In this document: positions 20,871-30,156 of the stretch, piece by piece
Numbering within the stretch: position 1 is the stretch's first letter
Layout of the letters: the number at the start of each line of letters is the position of its first letter
Origin: CAZZNY01 sp964655935
GTDB lineage: Bacteria; Patescibacteriota; Gracilibacteria; BD1-5; UBA2023
Length of the DNA: 58,545 nt
Assembly: GCA_964655935.1 (NCBI GenBank)
Contig: CAZZNY010000005.1
Coordinates: forward strand, 1-58,545
Direction of reading: 5' to 3'
The notes under the pieces: model-generated
Database searches by the model: none
The model's input: only the letters and a program-made list of their open reading frames with translations
What the model was told of the DNA's origin: nothing
Program-made: the position numbers and the translations under genes

Positions 20871-21884
20871 ATGATTTTTCTCTCCCCTCTCGCCCTCTGG
20901 CTTTTTCTCACGATCCCTGTCGTGATTTTTCTGCATTTTCGTGAGAATAAGACCGGAATACAAGCAAACTTTCTCAAAGATGTACAAAAAATCTACGGCA
21001 AGTGAATAACCAGAAAAATCTATGAACTCACTCTAAAAATCCTTTTCTTTAGTATCATAATAATCAGTCTCGCTCGACCGACCATCACTAGTCAGCAAAC
21101 TGAAGTAAGTAAAGATGGGATCGACATCGTGATTCTTCTCGACATCAGTAAGTCAATGCTCGCAGAGGATATGAATCCCAGCCGTATTGAAGCTGCGAAA
21201 AGTGTCATTTCCTCCTTTACGAAAGAACTCACGAGCGATCGAATTGGGATTATTCTTTTCGCCGGAAAACCATTCGCTTCAGTACCACTTACCTTCGACT
21301 ATGAAGCTGTCGAGAATATCCTCTCGGAAGCGAATACTGATACGATCAATCAATCGGTTCCTGGTCTCTCTGGAACAGCCATCGGCGATGGAATATTATC
21401 AGCAACAGACCTTCTCACTAAAAATGCGCCAGTCGACGGAAAAAGAACCAAGACTATCATACTTCTCACTGATGGTGAAGCGAATGTCTGAGTAGATCCA
21501 GAAATAACCATGAAATATGCAAAGGAAAAAAATGTTAAAATCTATACGATCGGAATCGGAAAAACTGACGGAACTCCCCTATATACGACCAATCCTCAAA
21601 CTTGAGAAAAACAATATTTTCTTGATGCGACCGGAAATCCTATAATAGCATCGATCAACGAAGAATCTCTCAAAAAAATAGCAACAACAACCGGTGGAAA
21701 ATATTTCGGGGCAAGTGATAACGATACACTCAAAAACATATTCGATACCCTCGCTACTCTCGAAAAAACCAAACTCAAAACCACTTCAACCACCACAAAT
21801 ACTCCACTCACACTATATCTTTCTGGACTTGCCCTTATATTACTTACAATTATACTGATTGAAAGAATGAAAGTGATAAAATAA
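20871..21884 (+). CDS. batA: BatA-like VWA-domain membrane protein
   Basis: A 337-residue protein with an N-terminal pair of hydrophobic segments, a von Willebrand A domain and a C-terminal membrane segment (TLYLSGLALILLTIILI). The metal site motif is DISKSM near residue 90, followed by the T in GLSGTAIGDG and the D in ILLTDGEANVG, whose last Gly is UGA. Bat proteins (first named for aerotolerance in Bacteroides) are thought to form a membrane complex that handles stress or periplasmic proteins, often with a MoxR ATPase. None is seen in this window. It is the first of three consecutive bat genes. Confidence 0.85.
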
Positions 21885-21901
21885 GACATGTAAAAGAATA
21901 T

Positions 21902-22071
21902 GTCATCCCAGAATTTTCTGGACATTCTGAATAACGAAGAAATAAAACATCTTCCAGAAAATATCCGGGATCTTCCACTAGATTCATCAGATTTCGAAGA
22001 ATTTATAGGAAGATTCTGGATCAGGTCCAGAATGACAAAAAACTAGATTGCTTCGTGCCTCGCAATGACGA
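21902..22071. repeat. Composite intergenic repeat between batA and batB
   Basis: An element starts GTCATCCCAGAATTTTC and ends CCAGAATGAC (21902-22036), with internal repeats such as CCAGAAAATATCCGGGA that recur at 41564-41766. Directly after it, AAAACTAGATTGCTTCG and the following bases to 22071 recur exactly at 30037-30071. It splits the bat operon without a visible terminator. Confidence 0.65.
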
Positions 22072-22101
22072 ACACTCATTCTTAATTCTTAATTGATATT
22101 A

Positions 22102-23094
22102 ATGCTCCTCCAATTCGACACATTCCACATAATTTTTGCACTTCTCCTCACTTCCCTATTTGTTTGGCTTCTTTTTGTTTCATATAAAAAATGACAAAGC
22201 TATTTTTCTTATAAGGAATCAAGAAATTACACATTTCAAAAACCCCTTTTCTACACCCTGATTCTCTGAAGTTTTCTCTCGATGATTCTTTCTTTTTTCT
22301 GACCGGCTTGGACTTCTGAAAATATGAATTCCACTTCATGAAGTGATATTATCTTTACGATAGATGTATCACGAAGTATGGATACCGAAGATATCGACGA
22401 TGGAAACGCTAAAATCTCACGTCTCACGATGGCAAAAAAAATAATCGAAAACGAGATAGGAAACCATCCCGAGAATCATTACTGAGCTATTGCTTTTGCA
22501 GGACAGGCGCTTATTATCAGTCCGCTTACAAATGACGCAAATATTTTTACTAATCTGGTCTGAAATCTAAATTCAGGCTTGATTCAAGAAGGCGGAACAA
22601 ATATTACTGATGCAATAAAGCTTGCACTCAAGCGCTTCTCTGGTAGCACAAAAAATGATACTCCAAAATCGATCGTAATTCTCACTGATGGAGAAGATAT
22701 CGAAAATTCCATTAATATGGACGCGATAAAAAAAGAGCTTCAGGATACAAAAAACATATCTCTTAATATTGTCGGGATTGGTACGGAAAATGGCTGACCA
22801 ATACCTATGTGACGCGATCTGTTTGGAAATCCGATCTACAAGATGTACCAATGAGAAACGATTATTTCAAGACTTTGAACAAGCACTATTAAATCTCTTG
22901 CAAACATTTTCTGAACCAGCATGCAATACGTAGATTCAAGCAATCAATCTAATATTCTCAAAAACATAGCAACCACAGAAACGAGCAGAATATATCTCTC
23001 AAAAAATCTCGCTATCACTGACAAAAGTCAATATTTCATCGCTCTTTCCTGACTTCTCTATTTTGGAAGCTTACTTATTATTCGAAGGAGATAA
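22102..23094 (+). CDS. batB: BatB-like VWA-domain membrane protein
   Basis: A 330-residue paralogue of the upstream protein, with two N-terminal membrane segments, a VWA domain and a C-terminal membrane segment (YFIALSGLLYFGSLLII). The metal site is DVSRSM, with GGTNITDAIKLA and ILTDGEDIENS completing it. The domain layout and the order BatA, BatB, BatC match the aerotolerance operon. Several glycines are UGA, including three within 15 codons around FGTSMQ. Its stop UAA is four bases before the batC start, and AAGGAG inside its last codons serves as the ribosome site of batC. Confidence 0.83.
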
Positions 23095-23097
23095 ATT

Positions 23098-24015
23098 ATG
23101 AACCAAATGAAAAAAATCATCATAACTACAATTATTATTCTCATCCTCATCCAAGGATTTTTCTTGCTCGGAAGTCTTTTTCTCTGAATCGGAAATCTCT
23201 TGGCTGATGCTGGAGATATCGCGAATGCTCGTAACTGGTATACAGTCGCCAGCAAGTATTCACCCCTGGAACACGAGAGAATGCTCGCGAATTACGATCT
23301 CTCTCGGCTTTCCTATAACGAAAAAAAATACGAAGAATCTCTGGAACTTCTTGAAAAATTTCTTCCAGATAAAAATGTGGAATCTTTCTCAAAATGACAT
23401 AATCTCGGAAATACCCTCTATTTCCTTTGAGATGAGACAAATAATACCGAGCAGAAGATAACACTTTGGAAACAATCATTAGAAGCATTTTCTGGGGCAC
23501 TAGCTATAGAAAATAATCCTGAGACAAAAGCGAATTACGAGTTCGTCCTCGAAAAACTCCAAAAACTCGAGAAAGAAAAACAGAAACAGGATGAAAAGAA
23601 AAATGAAAGCTGATCTTGAAGTGAGAATCAACAACAAAATAGTGGTTCTGGAAGTCAGAACGAATCACAGCAAAATTGATCCGGAAGTGAAAACAAAAGT
23701 CAGGAAAGCCAGTCCGGAAGTCAGTCACAAGAACAAACCGGCTCTGGAGATACAAAAACATGGTCAAATGCCGGAAATTACAATACCGTCTGAAGCGGAA
23801 ATACCTCTGAAAAACTTACCGAAGATCAAAAACGCCAACTCGATGAATATCTCAAAAATATGCAAAACGAATCGAAAGATCTTCAACAATTTTTCCGACA
23901 AGGAAAACCACTGGAAAACAATACAAATGGAATTAATAATATGATTCAGAATTTCTTCGGGAATGATCCATTTTTCCAAGATAAGATCGACAACAGTGGG
24001 AAGAAGGATTGGTAG
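23098..24015 (+). CDS. batC: BatC-like TPR protein
   Basis: A 305-residue protein with an N-terminal membrane segment (IIITTIIILILIQGFFLLG), two or three TPR-like helices (ANARNWYTVASKYSPLEHER, LSYNEKKYEESLELLEKF), then a Ser/Gly/Gln/Asn-rich repeat linker of about 70 residues (SGSENQQQNSGSGSQNESQQ and similar). Many of the linker glycines are UGA. The conserved C-terminal part ends NNMIQNFFGNDPFFQ. BatC proteins hold TPRs outside the membrane and join the BatA/B complex. The linker is unusual in length and would be shattered in the standard code. Confidence 0.78.
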
Positions 24016-24047
24016 AAAATGATTTGTCGCCACAAGCCACCCCCTCT

Positions 24048-24136
24048 GTCATCCCGAGCGAAGCCGAGGGATCCCTTGTACTCAAGTTCAGCACAAACCT
24101 CTACTATAAAGGATTCTTCACTACGTTCAGAATGAC
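24048..24136. repeat. GTCATCCC...AATGAC intergenic repeat
   Basis: Begins GTCATCCCGAGCGAAGCCG, contains GAGGGATCCC, and ends TTCAGAATGAC. Same end type as the other dispersed elements. The AGCGAAGCCGAGGGATC part is a form found in many bacterial genomes. Confidence 0.6.
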
Positions 24137-24141
24137 AAACT

Positions 24142-24172
24142 AAAAAATCCTCGTGAGAAACGAGGATTTTTT
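24142..24172. terminator. Bidirectional terminator between batC and the HTH gene
   Basis: AAAAAATCCTCGT and ACGAGGATTTTTT form a 13-bp stem with a four-base loop between two convergent genes. Confidence 0.85.
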
Positions 24173-24184
24173 AGTTAAATCATT

Positions 24185-24739
24185 TTATACACTCACGAAC
24201 CAAGCAAACATAGATATCAGAAGCACAAGAGCAAGAACGATGATAAGTGTAATATTCGTAGCCTGTTCTTTTTTGAGATCTGATTCTATTTTCTGGACTT
24301 TATCCGTCATGTCTTTTTTCTCTTCAGCGACTTTCGTCTGAGAACTTTCTAGGAGAAAGGTTGCTTTTTTATATTCGAGCATTGGAATACTATTTTTCAG
24401 TTCTGATTCGATGTTTCCGATACGATACGAGAGGTCTTGAATGATCTGATCTTTGCGATCAAGAAGATTGCGAGTCTCTTCATAGAGATCTTTATAACTT
24501 ACTACGAGCGGCTTCGTCACAAACTGAGAAACTGGTTCGAGCTGAACATCGTCCATAACGCGAACATTTGGATGATCTTGAATTCATCCATTTTGAAATC
24601 TACGAACATCTTCTTCATGCAAAAAAACCTTCTTCCCGTGTTTTTTCGCGCGAATTTTTCAGGATCTGATATAACGGTCTACAGTGCGGGTCGACATCTC
24701 GAGCATCCGAGCTCACTCTTCCCTATCGATAGTATACAT
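24185..24739 (-). CDS. Helix-turn-helix protein with coiled coil and C-terminal membrane anchor
   Basis: A 184-residue protein. The first 50 residues form an excisionase/MerR-type helix-turn-helix: MYTIDREEGARMLEMSTRTV, then DRYIRSGKIRAKKHGKKVFL and HEEDVRRF. Three of its glycines are UGA. A coiled coil of about 70 residues follows, and one membrane segment (ITLIIVLALVLLISMFAWFV) ends the protein. A DNA-binding domain tethered to the membrane is a known layout in firmicute and CPR regulators; the target is unknown. It has its own terminator downstream and lies alone between batC and gyrB. Confidence 0.72.
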
Positions 24740-24838
24740 GGAAAACGGTTACGAAGTTACATAGTTATAAAAGCTTGCTTGTATTGTACGAAAAATGACT
24801 GAATTGCAACTTTTTTTGTTGATTGTATAAAACAAATT

Positions 24839-24875
24839 AAAGTCCTCTTACAAAAAACGTAAGAGGACTTTAATA
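24839..24875. terminator. Terminator between gyrB and the HTH gene
   Basis: AAAGTCCTCTTAC and GTAAGAGGACTTT form a 13-bp stem, followed by TAATAATTAA on one side and preceded by AAATTAA on the other. Since both flanking genes are on the minus strand, it most likely ends gyrB. Confidence 0.8.
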
Positions 24876-24950
24876 ATTAAATTACAATATGAAAATCTTA
24901 ATAGACTATATTTCTTTGTGCCTCGCGAGTGACGAGACTTTCGACTATTT

Positions 24951-26855
24951 TTATATATCCAAATTCGCTACATGTTTCGCTCGAGACTGGATAAATCTTC
25001 GTCGTGGTGGAACATCTTCGCCCATGAGAGTTCGGAATACTTCGTCTGCTTTTTCTGCATCATGAACTGATACTCGGCTCATCTTTCGAACTTCTGGATC
25101 CATAGTCGTCTCCCAAAGTTGTTCTGGATTCATTTCTCCGAGACCTTTATATCGCTGAATTCCTTCTGTAGATACTCCGTGTTCTGTAGCGATTCTTACC
25201 TTATCTTCATCACTATGCACATACCAAACCTGTTTTCCTTTCGCAAGGCGATAAAGCGGTGGCTGAGCGATAAAGAGATGACCATTCGTAATAAGTGCTG
25301 GAAGATATCTGTAGAAAAAAGTCAGAAGCAATGTACGGATATGAGCTCCATCGACGTCCGCATCGGTCATAAGAATGATACGGTGATATCGGAGTTTTGA
25401 AAGATCAAATGCTTCTCCGATGGAAGTTCCCATCGCGATGATAAGATTTTTAATTTCTTGATTTCAGAAAATACGATCAAGTCGAGCCTGTTCTGTATTC
25501 AGGATTTTACCTCGAAGTGGTAGAATCGCTTGATGTTCTCGATCTCGTCCTTGTTTTGCTGAACCTCCAGCGGAATCTCCCTCTACGATATAGATCTCAG
25601 ATTTACTTGGATCGCGAGATGAACAGTCAGCGAGTTTTCCTGGAAGTGTCATTCCTTCAAGCGCTCATTTTCGGATAATCGTGTCTCGTGCATTTCGTGC
25701 TGCGAGTCGAGCTCGGAATGCAAGAAGACTCTTTTCGATCATGGATTTTGCAGTTCGTGGATTTTCTTCGAAGAACTCGAAAAGTTTTTCTCCGACGATC
25801 TTATCGACGATTCCTCGTACTTCAGCATTTCCGAGTTTTTCTTTTGTCTGACTTTCGAACTGAGGATCTTGGAGCTTGATACTTATGATAGCTGTAAGAC
25901 CTTCAGCGACATCTTCGCTGGAAAGATTCGTGTCTTTTTCTTTCAGAATTTCATACTGACGAGCGTATTTATTGATCGTACGAGTAAGAGCGGTCTTAAA
26001 ACCGACGAGATGTGTACCTCATTGAGGCGTAACGACATTATTAACGAACGTGAGTATTTTTTCATTGTAATCGTCTTTCTTGTACTGAAGTGCGATCTCT
26101 ACGCTGACATTATCGACCATTTTTTCTACATAGAAAACATCGCCGATTGCATCGAATCCATTAATCAAATGAGTGATGTAAGACTTAACTCCACCTTCAA
26201 AGTAGAATCGACCTCTTTCTCCGGATCGCTCGTCTATGAGAGTCAACATAATACCTTTTGTAAGATATGCTTGCTGACGAAGACGTGCAAGAATAACTTT
26301 GTAATCAAAATCGAGAGCCGTGAACATCGTAGCATCAGGCCAAGCTTTGATGATCGTACCAGTGTGGTCAGTCTTACCAATCACTTCGACCAAACCTTGA
26401 GATGCACCGCATTCAAATGCTTGAAAATATATTTTTCCATCTTTATGAACAAAAGCTTCGAGTCGACGAGAAAGCGCATTAACAACTGACGCACCAACTC
26501 CATGAAGACCTCCTGAAACCTTGTATCCACTTTCTTCACCTCAGAATTTTCATCCAGCATGAAGAACTGTAAGAACGGTCTCAAGTGTAGATTTACCAGT
26601 CTTAGGGTGAATATCGACAGGAATACCTCGACCATTATCTTCGACAGACATCGCACCATCAGCATAGAGCGTAACAGTAATATGATCTGCATAACCAGCC
26701 ATAGCTTCATCGATAGAATTATCTACGATCTCCCAGATAAGGTGATGAAGACCTCGCTCATCAGTCGATCCGATGTACATACCAGGTCGTTTTCGGACGG
26801 GTTCAAGTCATTCAAGAATCTGAATATTCGAAGCGTCATAAGTAGTTTGTGACAT
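24951..26855 (-). CDS. gyrB: DNA gyrase subunit B
   Basis: A 634-residue ATPase subunit of gyrase. The GHKL ATPase motifs are EIVDNSIDEA, DNGRGIP, LHAGGKFGG (two Gly are UGA) and GLHGVGASVVNALS. The Toprim motif EGDSAGGSAKQGRDR and DADVDGAHIRTLLLTFF follow, and the PLYR and QRYKGLGEMNPEQLWETTM segments close the protein. Length is standard and there is no insertion in the Toprim domain. ParE paralogues look similar, but the match to MYIGSTDERGLHHLIWEIVD and the single copy here favour GyrB. No gyrA is in the window. No Shine-Dalgarno site is visible at ATG 26855. Confidence 0.95.
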
Positions 26856-26898
26856 GTGAAAAGTAGCCAAACAAAATAAAAAAGTCTCTCCCGATATT

Positions 26899-26979
26899 GT
26901 CATTTCGACCGAAGCGTAGCGAAGCGAAGAAATCCATCTGTTGGCTTATAAGGGATCTCTCGACTGCACTCGGGATAAC
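26899..26979. repeat. GTCATTTCGACCGAAGCG repeat upstream of gyrB
   Basis: GTCATTTCGACCGAAGCG ... CACTCGGGATAAC with an internal AAGCGTAGCGAAGCGAAG repeat, in the gyrB upstream spacer. It resembles the dispersed element family seen elsewhere in the window. Confidence 0.55.
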
Positions 26980-27059
26980 TGTTGTTTTACAAACATTTTT
27001 ATTATATGAAAAAATGGCATTTTGCAAGGGAAAAATGCGGAAAAAATCAACTCGTACTT

Positions 27060-27818
27060 CTAATAATAAAACCGCGATTTAGAAATCAATGCTACGATAA
27101 CAACAATAGCCACAATTATATAAAAAAGTGCTGAAAAAAAGGTTTTTGGATTATCAAACATTTTAAAGAGAAAAGAGTCACTTACTGAACTTGTTTCTTT
27201 ATTTTTTTCCGACACTGCCACTGGTGAAATGAAAGAATTTTTATCTCAATACAATATATTATCTTCCTGAATTTCAGAAACGAGCTTTTCCATTCATTCT
27301 TTGATATTTTTCAGTTCTTCTGGTGAATAATTTACTTCGAGATTATTCGTATGACAATAGGAGCAAATTCCTTTTGTTTCCATCGATAATGAAGAACCAC
27401 ACTGTTTACAATTTGATCAAAATTTTCGAGCTTTTTCAAGATCACCCAAGCTCGACATATCAATTCACTTAAAACGCAAAAAATCAGCATAACTTATGAG
27501 CATTCCGTGCTCATTATTACAAAGATAATAAGAACATCGATTCGCTGAATACATATCATCAAATTTATATAATTCTTTATTACAAATAGGACAAAGAAGG
27601 GTTTTTTGAATATAATTGGAAGCGAGCTTTTCTTGTTCTAATATTTTTTCCACGACCATGAAAATTCACTGTCGTGAAAGACTTTCTTCATTTGCATCAA
27701 ACCACATAAGTCGACATGAATCACAAGCATCTATTGTGACTTTATTATAATCCGAATAATCGATTGGGAGATTTCAGATATTATACGTAATTCCAGAACA
27801 ATTTGCACAGTTTTTCAT
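27060..27818 (-). CDS. Zinc-ribbon protein with C-terminal membrane anchor
   Basis: A 252-residue protein with four CxxC-type knuckles: CANC near residue 4, CDSC near 33, CPIC near 75 and CKQC/CSYC near 150. The first two form a ribbon of the kind seen in TFIIB-like zinc proteins. One membrane segment (FFSALFYIIVAIVVIVALI) lies at the C terminus. Gly residues are partly UGA. The family is unknown. Proteins with such a ribbon and anchor are frequent in CPR genomes. It precedes a tRNA gene on the same strand. Confidence 0.7.
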
Positions 27819-27902
27819 CCACTAAAAAATAATAACTAAGATGCAATAAGAATAACATAACTCACAAAAATACGCAAAAAAATCTAAATCTCATCGTAAT
27901 TA

Positions 27903-27935
27903 AAAACCCCGGGGTTCCTAGAACCCCGGGGTTAA
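27903..27935. terminator. Palindromic terminator
   Basis: AAAACCCCGGGGTT, a short CCTAG loop, and AACCCCGGGGTT. The 12-bp core AACCCCGGGGTT is the same as in the terminator at 8714-8751. It lies after the tRNA-Thr gene on the minus strand. Confidence 0.8.
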
Positions 27936-27947
27936 TCCATATATTTC

Positions 27948-28023
27948 TGGAGCCAATGATCGGATTTGAACCGACGACCTACGGTTTACGATACCGCCGC
28001 TCTACCAGCTGAGCTACATTGGC
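27948..28023 (-). tRNA. tRNA-Thr (anticodon CGU)
   Basis: A 76-nt cloverleaf. The acceptor stem pairs GCCAATG with CATTGGC, followed by discriminator U and an encoded CCA. The D arm is GCTCAGCTGGTAGAGC. The anticodon stem pairs GCGGT with ACCGT around the loop ATCGTAA, giving anticodon CGT, which reads ACG. The T arm holds GGTTCGAATCC. All four arms pair by eye. Confidence 0.93.
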
Positions 28024-28139
28024 GAATAATGTTTTTGTATTGCGAATTATATAAATTAATCTTGAATTGCAAGTGCAGTATTTGACTTTTTCTGTTTTTG
28101 GAATATATAATAGATAATTTATCTCGTCAGCTTGGGATT

Positions 28140-29447
28140 ATGTTTTCCTATACAGAAGCTCTATCGCAAGCAGAATCCCTTAAGGACAAATGGCTTCATT
28201 TGCCAAAAAATACAACTCCACAAAGCGTGACATGAGTTCTTAAATCCATGAAAACGAATGCTCAAAAAATTATGCATTCTCGATATATACACGACGTTAT
28301 AGTTGCGGAAGAAATGAATCTCGAACACAGTTCTGTTCACGGTTATTATACTCCAAACGAAGAAGCTATTCTTTCCGGGAAATCAAAATTTCACACGCTC
28401 CAAAAAGTGATTTGTAGGCGAGAAAATTGGCTTACACCCAATCGTACGGGAGAAAAACGACTGAATTATGATTCTATTTCCTGGCTAGAAATCGATCCTG
28501 ATCTTATAAGAGAATGACTCTATCGCGGTGCGACTTGAGATATTTGACAATCCTTTTCTTCCGAAATCGTAGGAAGATCTCTTCATAAGATTAAGCATTT
28601 TTTGAAAGAATGAAAACCTTTTCCCGAAAAACTCGCTTGAGAACACGGTTTTGATTGAGCAAACCCTTATAGAATACTCTATTGGGAAGCCCCTAAAAGA
28701 AAGCAACCTAATGTGGTAAATACTTCTTGTCGAATATTACATATCAATAAAAATTCTGCGGATTATTTCGAGAATTCGTATGATGCTCGAAGACAAGTCT
28801 GACATATGCTCGATAATATCAACCACTCACTCGAAGACATAGCCTGGTATGAAGGCATTCTTTGAGCTATCCGGACGCTTCTCTATGTACTCGAAAAAGA
28901 AAAATGAATAAATCACAAACTCAATGAGATCACTTCCTATGTATCGAGAAATTGTGATTCATTTGCTCCGATTTTCAAATTAAAAAAAGATCAGGAGAGT
29001 TTTTTGCTTGCCATCACAAAATGGGCGAATAGATATAAGGTTCGTTTTACACTCGAACAATGAAAAAAACTCCTAGAATTATCTGGGGAAATAAGAGATG
29101 AGATCGATCTTGATAACTATCTATCCGAAACTTGCCAAGAACTCGCAATTCAAGCACTGGAAAAATCAGAACACCTGAAAACGAATGACGGAAAATCGCT
29201 TCATCTCAGCATGAATAAATTATGGAGCCTGGAAGACATTAAGAAAAGATGGAATCCGTCAGAACTTTTGGCAGTGCTAACGAAAGCAGAGCGACTCGTG
29301 AGACAAAGAAAAAATACACTGGGAAAACAACAACATAACCTAGATGTACACCACACGATTCTTTCAAATTATATTAAACTCCACGAACAAAGATTCGACG
29401 AAAAATATTGACACTGACATTCAGAGCCGCTTTTGCTCGAAGATTAA
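28140..29447 (+). CDS. Hypothetical protein, 435 residues
   Basis: The frame from ATG 28140 to UAA 29447 is open only with UGA as Gly (at least ten such codons). It is soluble, mostly helical, with no signal peptide or membrane segment and no motif I recognise. Segments such as IMHSRYIHDVIVAEEMN, YRILYWEAPKRKQPN and DDLYNYLSE-type helices are typical of a compact multi-helix protein. Codon use is host-like (CTC, GAA, CGA). The tRNA-Thr lies upstream on the other strand and dtd downstream on the same strand. A function cannot be given. Confidence 0.7.
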
Positions 29448-29474
29448 TTTTTGTGTTCATAAAAAATCAAATAT

Positions 29475-29503
29475 ACTACCAGAAATTACTGGTAGTTTTT
29501 TCT
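29475..29503 (+). terminator. Terminator after the 435-residue hypothetical gene
   Basis: ACTACCAG and CTGGTAGT form an 8-bp stem with a six-base loop, then TTTTTTC. It lies between the hypothetical gene and dtd. Confidence 0.75.
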
Positions 29504-29528
29504 GCCTTCAACTTTGTAACTATTGCCT

Positions 29529-29978
29529 ATGCGCGCCACGATCCAACGAGTCACATCCGCTTCTGTCGAAGTCGATGGAAAAATCATCGAACAAATCTGA
29601 ACATGAGCTCTTATTTTTCTCGGAATCTGAATTCCTGATACAGAAAAAGAAGCCGATATTCTCGCAGATAAAATTCTAAATCTTCGTTTTCTCGAAGATG
29701 AAAACGGAAAGACAAATCTCTCAATTCTTGATAAACAAGAAGAATTATTGATTATCTCACAATTCACACTTTTTGCTGATGCATCAAAAGGCAGACGACC
29801 AAGCTTCACTGATGCAGCACGACCAGAACAAGCAATTCCACTCTACGAGTATTTCCTATCAAAAATACGCACCAGCTGACTCAAGATAAAAACCTGAAAA
29901 TTTGGCGCACATATGAAAGTTAATCTCGTGAATGATGGACCTTTTACGATCAATCTGGATACGACGATGTGGAAGTAG
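29529..29978 (+). CDS. dtd: D-aminoacyl-tRNA deacylase
   Basis: A 149-residue protein that removes D-amino acids, and glycine mischarged on tRNA-Ala, from tRNA. The start MRATIQRVTSASVEVDG, the active-site motif LIISQFTLFADASKGRRPSF and the second motif GKFGAHMKVNLVNDGPFTI are typical, although the cross-subunit GP motif reads DGPF. Glycines in EQIGTGALIFLGIG and TSGLKIKTGKF are largely UGA. It is interesting in this context because an organism with extra tRNA-Gly usage depends on proofreading of glycyl-tRNAs; that link is inference only. Confidence 0.93.
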
Positions 29979-30036
29979 AAGAATATTTCATTTTTCTAAA
30001 AAAATAGATACAATGTAAACAAAAGTCGCAAGTCAT

Positions 30037-30071
30037 AAAAACTAGATTGCTTCGTGCCTCGCAATGACGAC
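30037..30071. repeat. Second copy of the 35-bp repeat
   Basis: The 33-35 bases beginning AAAACTAGATTGCTTCG recur exactly from 22037-22071. It lies between dtd and dnaE, and ends CAATGACGA, like the ends of other dispersed elements. Confidence 0.7.
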
Positions 30072-30156
30072 TACCCATCTTCTATCCACTATTCCACTAC
30101 GCCCTTACCCAGCTATTCCACTCTCTAATCCACTAAACCGCTAACCCGCTATCTTC

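Noticed and set aside
6464..27059. Many apparently broken genes (topA, gyrB, dnaE and others split into several frames)
   Set aside because: All breaks are UGA in an otherwise continuous phase and fall on Gly columns; there are no frameshifts. Recoding explains them, pseudogenes do not.
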